A model generated the notes under the pieces. The model saw only the letters and a list, made by a program, of their open reading frames with translations, searched no databases and had not been told where the DNA came from. A stretch of DNA of 36,792 nucleotides from an uncultured Nitrosomonas sp. (lineage in GTDB: Bacteria > Pseudomonadota > Gammaproteobacteria > Burkholderiales > Nitrosomonadaceae): positions 1 through 36,792 of the forward strand of contig CADEDO010000026.1 in the NCBI GenBank assembly GCA_902826115.1. Reading direction: 5' to 3'. This document shows positions 9,287-18,844 of the stretch, piece after piece. The translations under genes were made by a program, and so were the position numbers. Position 1 is the stretch's first letter, and each line of letters opens with the position of its first letter.

Positions 9287-10705
9287 CTACAACAAAGGTG
9301 GAGGCAGAAAATCCCAATCAAGAACCATTTTCTCCGTCAATGCCTGTTTAAGCTCGAGTAACACTTGGGCGAACTGTGGATTACCGGCAAGGTTAATGAG
9401 TTCATTTGGATCAGTAGTTAAATTGTAGAGTTCATAGGTGGGTCGCGGAGTAGTGAAATAAGCACGAACAAATCTGGGCGCCAGAGTCCCTCCGGCAAAT
9501 GCAGCTTTCATTTCCAGCCAACTGGGCGCGCTCTGACTGTCTATTGGCTGCACAGGCTGATGCGGGGTAGTGTTATAAATAAGTTTAAAGTTCTGTGACC
9601 GAACGCTGCGCGACAGATCGAATACGGAGGCCGCAATGTTAGGATAAAGACCACCATCTCCACCGTGTGGCACGCGTGCAGTAAAGATGTACGTGCGTTC
9701 AACGAATGAAGCATTTCCCTGAAGCAGTTTCAAGAAACTGACACCGCTCATCTCTTCCGGAGGTGCCACACCGGCAATTTCCAACATGGTGGGAGCAAAA
9801 TCCTCTCCGGAAATTAATGTACTAGTCACTAAACCCGGTCGAATCACCCCTGGCCAACGGATAAACATAGGAACTTGGACACCCGGATCATACAATGTAC
9901 CCTTGCCATGAGGCAGCGATAAACCGTTATCGCCCATGAAAACAATCACGGTATTATTCGCAAAACCGCGCTCATTCAAAGCATTCAGAATATTCTTGAT
10001 GGCGATATCCATGTGCTCAACTTCAGCGATGTACTTAGCCAAGTCACTTCGTACTCCCGGCAAATCGGGTAGGTATCCGGGAACTTTCAGCTTGGCAGGA
10101 TCGGGAGCTCCCAGCAAGCCTTGCTGTGTCCATGGGAAATGCGTATCATCAAAACCCAGCCAGAAAAACCACGGTCTTCCACTTGGAACCACATCCAGAA
10201 AAGCTTTCAATGAGTCTGCAGGTCCAAGTTGCACCGGTTGAATGTTATCCAAGCGATCAGCGAATGTGCGCAAACTATATCGATCCAGTATTTCTCCGAC
10301 GACTGGCGAACGCGCTGTCGTTGGACCATCCAGATGATAATTGCGTCCTCCCGCTCCAGTAAAATATCCAGCCTGATCTCGCAACAAATCTGGCAAAGCT
10401 GCCACTTCAGTTGGTAGCGGAGAAGTAAAGCGCCCCATGCGAACCGCCACGGGTGAACGACCGGTCATCAACGAAGCGCGAGATGGAACACATGACGGAG
10501 AAGTAACGAACATCCGATTAAATCGCATTCCCTCTGCGGCCAATTGATTCAGGTTCGGCGTGCGGACATCCGCATTCCCATAAGCACCCACATAAGGATA
10601 ACTGTGATCATCCGAGAGTAAAAGGAGGATATTCGGCTTTGCGGCCCAGGAAAAACTGCACCACAAGACACTAAACAACAACAGGACTGCACAAATTTTC
10701 TTCAT
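9287..10705 (-). CDS. Secreted sulfatase (S1 formylglycine type)
   Basis: 472 residues from the chosen start. A signal peptide (KKICAVLLLFSVLWCSFSWA) directs export. The sulfatase signature CVPSRASLMTGR begins at C72, the cysteine that is oxidised to formylglycine by a maturation enzyme not seen here. Metal ligands appear at 'SDDHSYPY' (D32, D33) and in 'FMGDNGLSLPHGKG'. The family hydrolyses sulfate esters or sulfamates; the substrate cannot be read from sequence, though the order of motifs resembles heparan-N-sulfatase-like members. I placed the start at 10705, not the upstream in-frame ATG at 10756, because it puts the signal peptide at the N-terminus and has GGAG seven bases upstream. The octaheme cytochrome gene lies upstream on the same strand but ends after this gene begins, so they may be separate units. 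Confidence 0.9.
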   Translation of the reverse strand: MKKICAVLLLFSVLWCSFSWAAKPNILLLLSDDHSYPYVGAYGNADVRTPNLNQLAAEGMRFNRMFVTSPSCVPSRASLMTGRSPVAVRMGRFTSPLPTEVAALPDLLRDQAGYFTGAGGRNYHLDGPTTARSPVVGEILDRYSLRTFADRLDNIQPVQLGPADSLKAFLDVVPSGRPWFFWLGFDDTHFPWTQQGLLGAPDPAKLKVPGYLPDLPGVRSDLAKYIAEVEHMDIAIKNILNALNERGFANNTVIVFMGDNGLSLPHGKGTLYDPGVQVPMFIRWPGVIRPGLVTSTLISGEDFAPTMLEIAGVAPPEEMSGVSFLKLLQGNASFVERTYIFTARVPHGGDGGLYPNIAASVFDLSRSVRSQNFKLIYNTTPHQPVQPIDSQSAPSWLEMKAAFAGGTLAPRFVRAYFTTPRPTYELYNLTTDPNELINLAGNPQFAQVLLELKQALTEKMVLDWDFLPPPLL

Positions 10706-10730
10706 CTCGATTCTCCGCTTCCCTCGACAC

Positions 10731-10736
10731 ATTATA
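10731..10736 (-). promoter_or_regulatory. TATAAT -10 box upstream of the sulfatase gene
   Basis: A perfect TATAAT on the minus strand lies about 26 bases before the sulfatase ATG at 10705. No good -35 hexamer sits at the usual distance. A 10-bp palindrome, TATGATCATA, lies just upstream at 10748-10757. It is plausible as a promoter that may need an activator, but is unproven. Confidence 0.35.
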
Positions 10737-11026
10737 GAATTCAATATTATGATCATATTACACTCTCAAATAGTCGCTCGGTAGCCTATGTGGTTTAATC
10801 TTTAAAATGACTTAAATAAAACCAGCCAATCGCCCCAGCCTGCGTTTACCTGACTAACCCAAGGTGAATCCACCACCGTGAACCACAGCTCGTTTTAACA
10901 ATGCTTGGTCCAGTGCAAGCATGAAATCTCGTCGCCTGATCTGGGTTCATCTACGGTGTGTCTGGGAAATATTCCGCGCGAATAAATGCAGATTATCGAA
11001 TTTACTGGAGGTAACACAGGCTAGAT

Positions 11027-13258
11027 CTAATCTTCTGCCATTAATTGAGCGCTCAATACATTCAGCGAAAGATCATTCGGTACTCGCAATAAAGCAGATT
11101 TTATAACAGACCGGGCTTCCATGATTTGGCCGGCACTATATAAAGCTACGGCATATACATAGCTGAAACGCGCATCTTCAGGCGCAAGCTCAACTGATCG
11201 TTGCAATGAAATCAATGCACCATCAAAATCCTTTTTCCGCACCTGCAACAAGCCCAGACTGTGGTGAAGTATGCTTGCCTTGGGATGAAAGGACAAACCT
11301 GTCCGCAACAATGCTTCCCCTTCATCATCTCGGCTCGAGTGACGCAGGAAATCGGCAAAATTGACATATGCCGGTATCCAGTTTGGATCAAGCAATAATG
11401 CCTCTCGGTACGCCTGCTCAGCTTGAGTGGATTCTCCACGCCCTGCGTAAAAATTCCCCAAACTGACTTGTGCATCCGGATCATCCGCATTAAAACGCAA
11501 CGCACTGAGATAATCGTCGCTCGCTCGACGAAAATCGGCTTGCTCATTGGAAGACATGCTTGCAGTAGGAACCTCGGCTAAAATGGATGCAGCCATGGCA
11601 CGCACGCTACGCACCGGATCACTTAAGCGCTCATGGGCGAGTGTCCAGCGCCGCTCAGGCGGCAATTTTTCCAGAGCTTTAAGCCCGGCATTACGCATCA
11701 ATGGATCGGGATCACGCAATGCTTCGATTAGCAACAAGAGCAATTCCTTGTTTAACTGTATATTCAATTCTTCGATTGCAGTAGCCCGCACAATAGTCGG
11801 CTGATTTTTATCTCGCAACAAGGTGATTAAGCGCTCAAGTGCATCTGCTGCTCCACTGCGAGTCGCATGCAGGGTCTCAGCATAGCTCTGATCACTTGAT
11901 GGAGGATGTCCATACCATTCACGCATCTTATCTGTTGCCCAAAATGCTGATTGGCTGACATGACAGGCTATGCAAGGATTAGGGGTGCCAAACTGTTCAG
12001 ACAAATCGGGGCGTGGAATACGGAAACCATGATCTCGCCGGGAATCGACAACCATGTAGGTATTTGCTGGCATGTGGCAATCGATGCAACGAGATCCAGG
12101 CAGATCGGTGTCATGGAAATGATGTGCCTTAGTATCGTACTGATTACCGGCATGGCACTGCAAGCAGATTTCATTGTCCGGTGCACGCAGCTTAAGACTG
12201 TGAGGTTCGTGGCAATCACTGCAAGTTACGCCAGCCTGATACATCTTACTTTGCAAGAATGATCCATATTCATAGACTTCATCCTTGATCTGTCCATCGG
12301 TATGATACAGAGCTGTTTGCAATAACAAAGGCTGATGAGTATCCATTAACTGCTCATAACGATAATCACCGAACAGTTGAACACGTCGCGAGTGACATCG
12401 GGCACACACTTGAATCTCTTTATCAGCATCGTGTGGGACATTCTTTTGGGCATTGCCAGACACCGAGTCAATCTTCCATTTAGCCCGATTGCGTTCATTG
12501 AACTGAACAATCAGCCCCTTAGTTTGGGAATCTATCGATTCGTAACCAGCTCTTTGTTCGGCCCAAATCACATGACGTGCGGCCGGCCCATGACATGCTT
12601 CGCAAGCAACATCAATTTCTGACCATTGAGTGCGATACGAGCGGCTGTTCGGATCGTAATTTTTTTGTAGATTAGTCGAATGGCACTCAGCACACATGAA
12701 GTTCCAGTTTTGCGAATGTTTCGTCCAGTGCAATTCATGTTTATAGTCAATTTCTTCACTCGGATAAAGATGAAACCAGCGCTGCCCCCCCTGTTCTTTT
12801 GCCCGGCTATCCCATGCAATAGAAAAAGCTTGCAACCTACCACCCGGCAGTTCAATGAGATACTGCTGAAGTGGCATAACACCGAAAGTATATTTAATTT
12901 CGAAATCGGCAAGCTCGCCGTCAGGACCATCCGTGTTGACCCAAAAGCGCCCTTGCTGCTGAAAGAATTTTGAAATCACACCATCCTTACTGAATTCGGC
13001 ATATCGAAAATCACCAAGTATCGTCTGCTCATTCGCTTCTTGCATAGCAAGATCATGATGCGATCCCCGCCACAACCGATCCTGTTCGGCATGACACTTG
13101 GCACAGGTTTGTCGCCCCATGTACCTATCTTCGATCTGTTTCAATGGTTGTTTGAAATCATCAGGGTTCGCAGATTGCTTCTGGAACACAGACCAGCCCA
13201 AAGAAAGCATTGCCATCACAAACAGGAAGCATAAAATCAAAAACAAGTTCTTACGCAT
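11027..13258 (-). CDS. Octaheme cytochrome c with C-terminal HEAT-like and TPR repeats
   Basis: 743 residues with an N-terminal hydrophobic segment (LFLILCFLFVMAMLSLGWSVF), a signal peptide or membrane anchor. Eight CxxCH heme c sites start at C52, C189, C219, C285, C346, C365, C391 and C429, so the first 440 residues are a periplasmic multiheme domain. Residues about 465-565 form two or three HEAT-like helical pairs ('RDPDPLMRNAGLKALEKL', 'LSDPVRSVRAMAASIL'). Residues about 585-735 form tetratricopeptide repeats ('NADDPDAQVSLGNFYAGRGE' and following). The cytochrome part recalls the cytochrome c554-like multiheme proteins found with TPR tails in many bacteria; its electron partners are unknown. 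The repeats suggest docking to another protein. It is a single gene between glgB and the sulfatase. Confidence 0.9.
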   Translation of the reverse strand: MRKNLFLILCFLFVMAMLSLGWSVFQKQSANPDDFKQPLKQIEDRYMGRQTCAKCHAEQDRLWRGSHHDLAMQEANEQTILGDFRYAEFSKDGVISKFFQQQGRFWVNTDGPDGELADFEIKYTFGVMPLQQYLIELPGGRLQAFSIAWDSRAKEQGGQRWFHLYPSEEIDYKHELHWTKHSQNWNFMCAECHSTNLQKNYDPNSRSYRTQWSEIDVACEACHGPAARHVIWAEQRAGYESIDSQTKGLIVQFNERNRAKWKIDSVSGNAQKNVPHDADKEIQVCARCHSRRVQLFGDYRYEQLMDTHQPLLLQTALYHTDGQIKDEVYEYGSFLQSKMYQAGVTCSDCHEPHSLKLRAPDNEICLQCHAGNQYDTKAHHFHDTDLPGSRCIDCHMPANTYMVVDSRRDHGFRIPRPDLSEQFGTPNPCIACHVSQSAFWATDKMREWYGHPPSSDQSYAETLHATRSGAADALERLITLLRDKNQPTIVRATAIEELNIQLNKELLLLLIEALRDPDPLMRNAGLKALEKLPPERRWTLAHERLSDPVRSVRAMAASILAEVPTASMSSNEQADFRRASDDYLSALRFNADDPDAQVSLGNFYAGRGESTQAEQAYREALLLDPNWIPAYVNFADFLRHSSRDDEGEALLRTGLSFHPKASILHHSLGLLQVRKKDFDGALISLQRSVELAPEDARFSYVYAVALYSAGQIMEARSVIKSALLRVPNDLSLNVLSAQLMAED

Positions 13259-13365
13259 ATTTAAATCATTTCAATATATTGCAGACAACATACTCGACAG
13301 ATTTGTATAACCGTAATATTTGCATCCATTACTTTTTAAGCCACCAGCCAATGACATCAATAAGA

Positions 13366-15552
13366 TTAAAAATTCTTAAGAAGAATTCCTGCCAGCGGCG
13401 GCAGCGTAATCGCAATAGAGTTTGGCAATCCCATCAGTAGTTCTGGCGTGGTCACAATGCTGCCCGCATTACCCATATTGCTGCCTCCATAGTAAATGGA
13501 ATCGCTGTTGAATATTTCCTGATAAACACCGCTGGCTGGCACACCAATGCGGTAACCAATGCGTGGAACCGGTGTAAAGTTGAGTACTACGATGATAAAA
13601 GTGCCATCTTTTGCACGCCGTATATAGCTGATCACGGATTGATCGGCATCCTGGCAATCGATCCAGCCAAAACCTTCGGCAGAAAAGTCAAGCTGATGCA
13701 AAGCAGGAATGTTTTTATAGCAATGATTCAAATCTCGCAGCACAGCCTGTACACCGGCATGTTGCCTTTGCTCCAGCAATGGCCAATCCAACTCATGACT
13801 CACGCGCCATTCGAGCTTCTGGGCAAATTCATTGCCCATGAAATTGAGTTTCTTACCTGGCCAGGTCATTTGAAAAACCATTAGCAAGCGTACATTGGCA
13901 AATTTCTGCCAAGCATCGCCGGGCATTTTGTCTAACAGAGAACATTTTCCATGCACAACTTCATCGTGCGAAAAAGGCAACACGAAGTTTTCGCTATAGG
14001 CGTACAGTTGACTGAAGGTCAGTTTATCGTGGTGATAACGCCGGTAGATGGGGTCCTCGTGCATATATGAAAGCGTGTCATGCATCCAGCCCATATTCCA
14101 TTTCATCGAGAACCCCAGGCCGCCGACATAAGTTGGGCGCGATACCGCCGGCCAAGCGGTGGATTCCTCGGCCAGTGTCAGTGCCCCTGGAAACTCCTCG
14201 TGCACCATGATATTCAGCTCACGCAGAAAATCGATCGCCTCCAGATTCTCTCTGCCGCCATATTGATTGGGCAGCCATTCCCCTGCCTTGCGTGAATAAT
14301 CCAGATACAGCATGGAAGCAACCGCATCGACGCGCAAACCATCCAGATGAAATTCAGATAACCAGTAATGTGCACTGGATAGCAAAAATGACTTCACCTC
14401 ATTGCGACCATAATTGAAAATATAAGTACCCCAATCCTGGTGAAATCCCAAGCGCGGATCTTCATGTTCATACAATGCGGTGCCATCAAAACGGGCCAGT
14501 GCAAAAGTATCCTGCGGAAAATGTGCAGGCACCCAATCCAGGATCACGCCGATATTTGCCTGGTGGCATGCCTCCACAAAGTATTTAAAGTCGTCAGGTG
14601 AACCATAGCGGCTAGTGACCGCAAAATAACCGGTGGTTTGGTAACCCCAGGATTCATCCAGCGGATGCTCCGAGATGGGCATCAATTCGATATGCGTATA
14701 GCCCATTTCCACTACATACGGCAGCAGATGCTGAGCCAATTCCTGATAAGTATAGAAACGCCCGTCCGGATGCCGCTTCCATGAGCCGGCGTGAATTTCA
14801 TAGATATTCAGTGGCGCATGCAACCAATCCCAATCCGCGCGACTTTTCATCCACTCGATATCACGCCAATCATGCTGGCCCTCTGCAGGTGTCAGCGCGG
14901 CTGTGTTGGGACGAAACTCATAGCGATTGGCATAAGGATCAGTTTTGAGAACGATCTCACCACTGTCTCGATTGCGGATTTCATACTTGTACAATGCATT
15001 GGGCGGCAAATCAGGAATGAATAGCTCCCACACACCGCTGGCATGGTGCACGGCCATGGGATGAATGCGTCCGTCCCAGCGATTGAAATCTCCCACCACG
15101 CTTACGCGCCCGGCATTCGGCGCCCAGACTGAAAAACGCACACCGTCCACGCCACTATTTCTGACACGCTGCGCGCCCAACATGCGATAAGCTTGTCTCA
15201 GCTTGCCTTCATTGAACAGATACACATCATGATCCGAAATTTGAAGCGGAAAAGCGTAGGCATCATAAGTTTCATAAACGCTTTGCGTGTCGCCTTTTGC
15301 TTCGATACGCAATCGATACGGCATTTCGGGGGGAAATTCACCGCGCCATTCAAAAATCCCATTCGCATGAATGCGGCTCATCGGTTCATAACCGATGGTT
15401 GTTCTGATCCATACATTCACATCATGCGGGCGAAATACACGCACCAAAGTTCGCCCCTTTTCCCTGTGCACGCCCAGATAAGAAAATGGATCATGTAGCC
15501 GGGCACTCAGCAGTGAATTTTGAAGTGAAGTGGTTTTATGGGTGGTAATCAC
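13366..15552 (-). CDS. glgB: 1,4-alpha-glucan branching enzyme
   Basis: 728 residues, the normal length for the two-N-module type of GlgB (GH13). The N1 module begins at '[10 protein letters not shown]' and the N2/CBM48 module at '[20 protein letters not shown]'. The catalytic domain shows nucleophile D409 in [12 protein letters not shown], acid/base E462 in [10 protein letters not shown] and the transition-state '[10 protein letters not shown]'. It cuts alpha-1,4 chains and reattaches them by alpha-1,6 bonds. The start is a GTG at 15552; the only nearby ATG is out of frame, and the resulting N-terminus matches family members. It is divergent from glgC across a 141-bp region, so the branching enzyme and the rest of the synthesis genes probably share a control region. 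Confidence 0.95.
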   Translation of the reverse strand: MITTHKTTSLQNSLLSARLHDPFSYLGVHREKGRTLVRVFRPHDVNVWIRTTIGYEPMSRIHANGIFEWRGEFPPEMPYRLRIEAKGDTQSVYETYDAYAFPLQISDHDVYLFNEGKLRQAYRMLGAQRVRNSGVDGVRFSVWAPNAGRVSVVGDFNRWDGRIHPMAVHHASGVWELFIPDLPPNALYKYEIRNRDSGEIVLKTDPYANRYEFRPNTAALTPAEGQHDWRDIEWMKSRADWDWLHAPLNIYEIHAGSWKRHPDGRFYTYQELAQHLLPYVVEMGYTHIELMPISEHPLDESWGYQTTGYFAVTSRYGSPDDFKYFVEACHQANIGVILDWVPAHFPQDTFALARFDGTALYEHEDPRLGFHQDWGTYIFNYGRNEVKSFLLSSAHYWLSEFHLDGLRVDAVASMLYLDYSRKAGEWLPNQYGGRENLEAIDFLRELNIMVHEEFPGALTLAEESTAWPAVSRPTYVGGLGFSMKWNMGWMHDTLSYMHEDPIYRRYHHDKLTFSQLYAYSENFVLPFSHDEVVHGKCSLLDKMPGDAWQKFANVRLLMVFQMTWPGKKLNFMGNEFAQKLEWRVSHELDWPLLEQRQHAGVQAVLRDLNHCYKNIPALHQLDFSAEGFGWIDCQDADQSVISYIRRAKDGTFIIVVLNFTPVPRIGYRIGVPASGVYQEIFNSDSIYYGGSNMGNAGSIVTTPELLMGLPNSIAITLPPLAGILLKNF

Positions 15553-15693
15553 ATTTTATAAGCAGGTTAACTTGTATAAAATGAATTATAGCTTGTCTAC
15601 TCTTTGACAATGGACAATAAAATAAAAGCTGTATGTGAGAAAGTGCCATAATGCGATAACATATTCGAATGAATAGTGGAGGTTTATAGAGCT
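15553..15693. promoter_or_regulatory. Divergent glgB / glgC control region
   Basis: AT-rich stretch between two divergent start codons. For glgB, the minus strand holds TATAAT (15585-15590) and TATACA (15573-15578) as -10 candidates. On the plus strand TTGACA (15604-15609) is a perfect -35 hexamer, but no matching -10 lies 16-18 bases on, so the glgC promoter is uncertain. GGAGG (15678-15682) is the ribosome-binding site of glgC. I see no riboswitch-like structure. Confidence 0.5.
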
Positions 15694-17013
15694 ATGGATA
15701 GTATAGAGCGCAAAAACGGCAGTGAATCCCAGGCAAACAATCCGACCTGCACACGCTTTCACAGCAACATCACGCACAATACGATTGCACTCATCCTGGC
15801 CGGTGGGCGAGGTACCCGACTACATCAACTGACAGACTGGCGCGCGAAACCTGCTGTTCCGTTTGGCGGCAAGTTCCGCATCATTGATTTTCCACTGTCC
15901 AATTGCGTCAACTCAGGTGTCCGGCGTATTGGCGTCGTAACGCAATATAAGGCACAGAGCCTGATTCGTCACATTCAACATGGCTGGAGCTTTCTCGATG
16001 GGCGCTTCAAGGAGTTTGTCGAACTCCTGCCTGCCCAGCAACGCACCGCCGATGAAACCTGGTATCAAGGCACAGCCGATGCAGTTTTTCAGAATATCGA
16101 TATTTTGCAGCGCCACGAAGCAAAATATGTCTTGATTCTGGGGGGCGATCATATTTATAAAATGGATTACAGCAAATTATTGGCTGAGCATATTGAGAAA
16201 GCCGCAGATATGACGGTAGCCTGCCTCGAAATCCCATTGGAAGAAGCCAGTGCTTTTGGCGTCATGGGCGTCAATGATGCATGGCAAGTGACCAGTTTCG
16301 CTGAAAAACCGAAGAATCCCGCACCGATACCTGGCCAGCCGGAAAAAGCGCTAGTGAGCATGGGCATTTATGTTTTTAATGCATCATTTCTCTATGAGCA
16401 ACTCATTCGTGATCATCAGGCCAATGACTCTTCACATGATTTTGGCAAAGACCTGATTCCTTATCTGGTGCCCCGCTGCCGCGTATTTGCGCATCGATTC
16501 GACAACAGTTGCGTAAACATGGCGTCAGGCATTCCTTATTGGCGCGATGTGGGCACGGTGGATGCATACTGGGAAGCCAATCTGGATCTGATTACGGTCA
16601 CTCCGCAACTCAACCTTTACGATGAAGATTGGCCGATTTGGACGCACCAGGAACAATTACCCCCGGCCAAATTTGTGTTTGATGATGAAGACCGCCGCGG
16701 ACAGGCTCTGGATTCATCAGTATCAGGAGGATGTATCATCAGTGGCGCGACCGTTCGTCGCTCTTTATTATTTTCGAATGTCAAAGTGCGCAGCTTCAGC
16801 ACTGTGGAGGATTCCGTCATCCTTCCTAATGTAGAGATCGGTAGAAATGCTCGCTTGCGGCGTGTCGTGGTGGAAAAAAAATGCGTCATCCCAGAAGGAT
16901 TGGTTGTGGGATATGATGCAGCGCAAGACCGCGAACGATTTTTTGTGACCGAAAAAGGCATTACATTAATTACACCGGAAATGCTCGGTCAACACATTCA
17001 TAAAGTATGTTGA
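15694..17013 (+). CDS. glgC: Glucose-1-phosphate adenylyltransferase (ADP-glucose pyrophosphorylase)
   Basis: 439 residues from the chosen ATG. The nucleotidyl-transferase motif GGRGTRL spans residues 37-43, followed by '[19 protein letters not shown]', '[12 protein letters not shown]', '[12 protein letters not shown]' and the glucose-1-phosphate lysine region 'SFAEKP'. A C-terminal left-handed beta-helix begins around '[20 protein letters not shown]'. It makes ADP-glucose from ATP and glucose-1-phosphate, the committed and usually allosterically controlled step of glycogen synthesis. An in-frame GTG at 15676 would extend the protein, but it lies immediately before the GGAGG ribosome-binding site that serves ATG 15694 (11-base spacing). 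It heads a run glgC, GH57, GH57, pgi, glgA, all on the plus strand. Confidence 0.95.
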   Translation: MDSIERKNGSESQANNPTCTRFHSNITHNTIALILAGGRGTRLHQLTDWRAKPAVPFGGKFRIIDFPLSNCVNSGVRRIGVVTQYKAQSLIRHIQHGWSFLDGRFKEFVELLPAQQRTADETWYQGTADAVFQNIDILQRHEAKYVLILGGDHIYKMDYSKLLAEHIEKAADMTVACLEIPLEEASAFGVMGVNDAWQVTSFAEKPKNPAPIPGQPEKALVSMGIYVFNASFLYEQLIRDHQANDSSHDFGKDLIPYLVPRCRVFAHRFDNSCVNMASGIPYWRDVGTVDAYWEANLDLITVTPQLNLYDEDWPIWTHQEQLPPAKFVFDDEDRRGQALDSSVSGGCIISGATVRRSLLFSNVKVRSFSTVEDSVILPNVEIGRNARLRRVVVEKKCVIPEGLVVGYDAAQDRERFFVTEKGITLITPEMLGQHIHKVC

Positions 17014-17046
17014 TGACACCATTTCCATTCGCATGACCATTTTTAC

Positions 17047-18747
17047 ATGACTCAACTGAACCTTATTTTGCTATGGCACATGCATCAACCGGATTATCGG
17101 GATTATGCAACCAATGAATTCGTATTGCCGTGGGTCTATCTGCATGCCATCAAGGACTATACCGATATGGCCTATCACCTGGAGATGCACCCCAGAACCA
17201 AGGCCATAGTGAATTTTGTACCTGTTCTGCTGGATCAACTGGAAGATTACATTCAGCAGTTCTCAGCAGGGCCGGTACGCGACCCTTTGTTGCGGCTATT
17301 ATCGACGCCTGAATTGGATCAGATCAGCATGCAGGATCGCTTACATGTATTCGACAGTTGTTTTCTAAGCAATCATAAAACCATGCTGCAACCGTATCCT
17401 GCGTATAAACGCTTACACGAACTGTACAATATCCTGAGCAAACGCGGTGAAGCGGAATTAATTTATTTCTCCGGCCAGTATCTGGCAGATTTACTGGTTT
17501 GGTATCACCTCGCATGGATGGGAGAAAGTGTGCGGCGCAATAACGAATTCGTGATGCGACTCATGGCGCAAAGCGAAGGATATACGCTTAACGATCGAAT
17601 GCAATTATTCAATCTGATTGGTGATCTGATCCAGACATTGATTCCTCGCTATCGCACACTTGCCGAATCGGGTCAAATCGAACTGTCCAGCACACCGCAC
17701 TTTCACCCCCTTTCACCATTACTGATTGATTTCTCATCCGCACGCGACAGCCTGCCCGATGCAGCCTTGCCGGTGAACGATCATTATCCAGGCGGGCGCA
17801 GCCGTGTTGCTTTTCATCTATCTTCAGCGATAGCCAGCCATGCACAGCGTTTTGGCGAAAAACCCGCTGGCATTTGGCCAGCTGAGGGCGCGCTATCAAC
17901 CCCATTGCTAAAAATTTTTGTAGAACAAAATTGCCAATGGAGCGCCAGTGGCGAAGGCGTTTTGGTTAACAGCCTGCGCACTTCTTATCCTGATGACCCC
18001 ATACCTGAACGTAACTGCTATTTATATCAGCCTTATCGAATTGCTGGCGAAGCGGAACAAGTCATTTGTTTTTTCCGGGATGATCAATTATCGGACCTGA
18101 TTGGCTTTGAATATTCCAAATGGTTTGGACGGGATGCCGCCGAAAATTTCATACAATCACTGGAACGGATCCATCAAAATGCACCTTCCCAAGCAACCCC
18201 AGTCGTCAGCGTCATTCTGGATGGAGAAAATGCCTGGGAATCCTATCCTTATAATGGATTCTATTTTCTGGATGATTTATACAGCCTGCTCGATAATCAT
18301 CCTGTCATTCGCACGACGACTTATCGCAACTATATTGCGTCCGAAAATATTGATAATATTGTGACATTACCGACACTGGCCGCGGGCAGTTGGGTTTATG
18401 GAACATTCTCCACTTGGATAGGCGACAAGCAAAAGAATCGCGCCTGGGACTTGCTATGTGCAGCCAAAAACAGCTTTGATTTAGTGATGCAAAGTGATCG
18501 GTTGACTGATCAAGAAAAAACCGCCGCCTGCCGGCAATTGGCATCTTGCGAAAGTTCCGACTGGTTTTGGTGGTTCGGTGATTACAATCCAGCACATTCT
18601 GTCGCTAGTTTCGATCAATTATTTAGACAAAATCTGGTCAATCTTTATCATTTACTCAAGTTGCCAGTACCGGCAGCCGTCCTTGAGCCCATTAGTAAAG
18701 GTAATGAACAAGCTGAAGAAAGTGGCACCATGCTGCGATCTTCGTAG
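17047..18747 (+). CDS. Glycoside hydrolase family 57 protein (amylopullulanase/alpha-amylase-like)
   Basis: 566 residues. GH57 conserved regions are visible in order. The first is WHMHQPDY at residues 10-17, and a 'HFHPLSPLL' region follows at 218-226. The nucleophile region GIWPAEGALS comes next with E280, then the acid/base region ILDGENAWESY with D392. Both catalytic residues are present, so it should be active. GH57 members act on alpha-1,4 or alpha-1,6 glucosidic bonds; the layout with the nucleophile near residue 280 recalls the GH57 members usually annotated as amylopullulanase-like or uncharacterised. It has no signal peptide, so it probably acts on cytoplasmic glycogen or maltodextrins. 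It starts 33 bp after glgC, supporting one operon. Confidence 0.9.
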   Translation: MTQLNLILLWHMHQPDYRDYATNEFVLPWVYLHAIKDYTDMAYHLEMHPRTKAIVNFVPVLLDQLEDYIQQFSAGPVRDPLLRLLSTPELDQISMQDRLHVFDSCFLSNHKTMLQPYPAYKRLHELYNILSKRGEAELIYFSGQYLADLLVWYHLAWMGESVRRNNEFVMRLMAQSEGYTLNDRMQLFNLIGDLIQTLIPRYRTLAESGQIELSSTPHFHPLSPLLIDFSSARDSLPDAALPVNDHYPGGRSRVAFHLSSAIASHAQRFGEKPAGIWPAEGALSTPLLKIFVEQNCQWSASGEGVLVNSLRTSYPDDPIPERNCYLYQPYRIAGEAEQVICFFRDDQLSDLIGFEYSKWFGRDAAENFIQSLERIHQNAPSQATPVVSVILDGENAWESYPYNGFYFLDDLYSLLDNHPVIRTTTYRNYIASENIDNIVTLPTLAAGSWVYGTFSTWIGDKQKNRAWDLLCAAKNSFDLVMQSDRLTDQEKTAACRQLASCESSDWFWWFGDYNPAHSVASFDQLFRQNLVNLYHLLKLPVPAAVLEPISKGNEQAEESGTMLRSS

Positions 18748-18844
18748 CGTCTGATTGATTTCAAATTGCACTCGGCGCTGTTTGGAATAACGTTCTCTGT
18801 TGTTTAGGTTTTGATTATCGTAAAACTATTACAGGAATAATTTA

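Noticed and set aside
9093..9317. A 74-residue minus-strand gene after the sulfatase
   Set aside because: It overlaps the sulfatase end, lacks a ribosome-binding site and resembles nothing known.
15604..15632. TTGACA as the -35 of a strong glgC promoter
   Set aside because: No -10 hexamer lies 16-18 bases downstream, so the perfect -35 may be chance.
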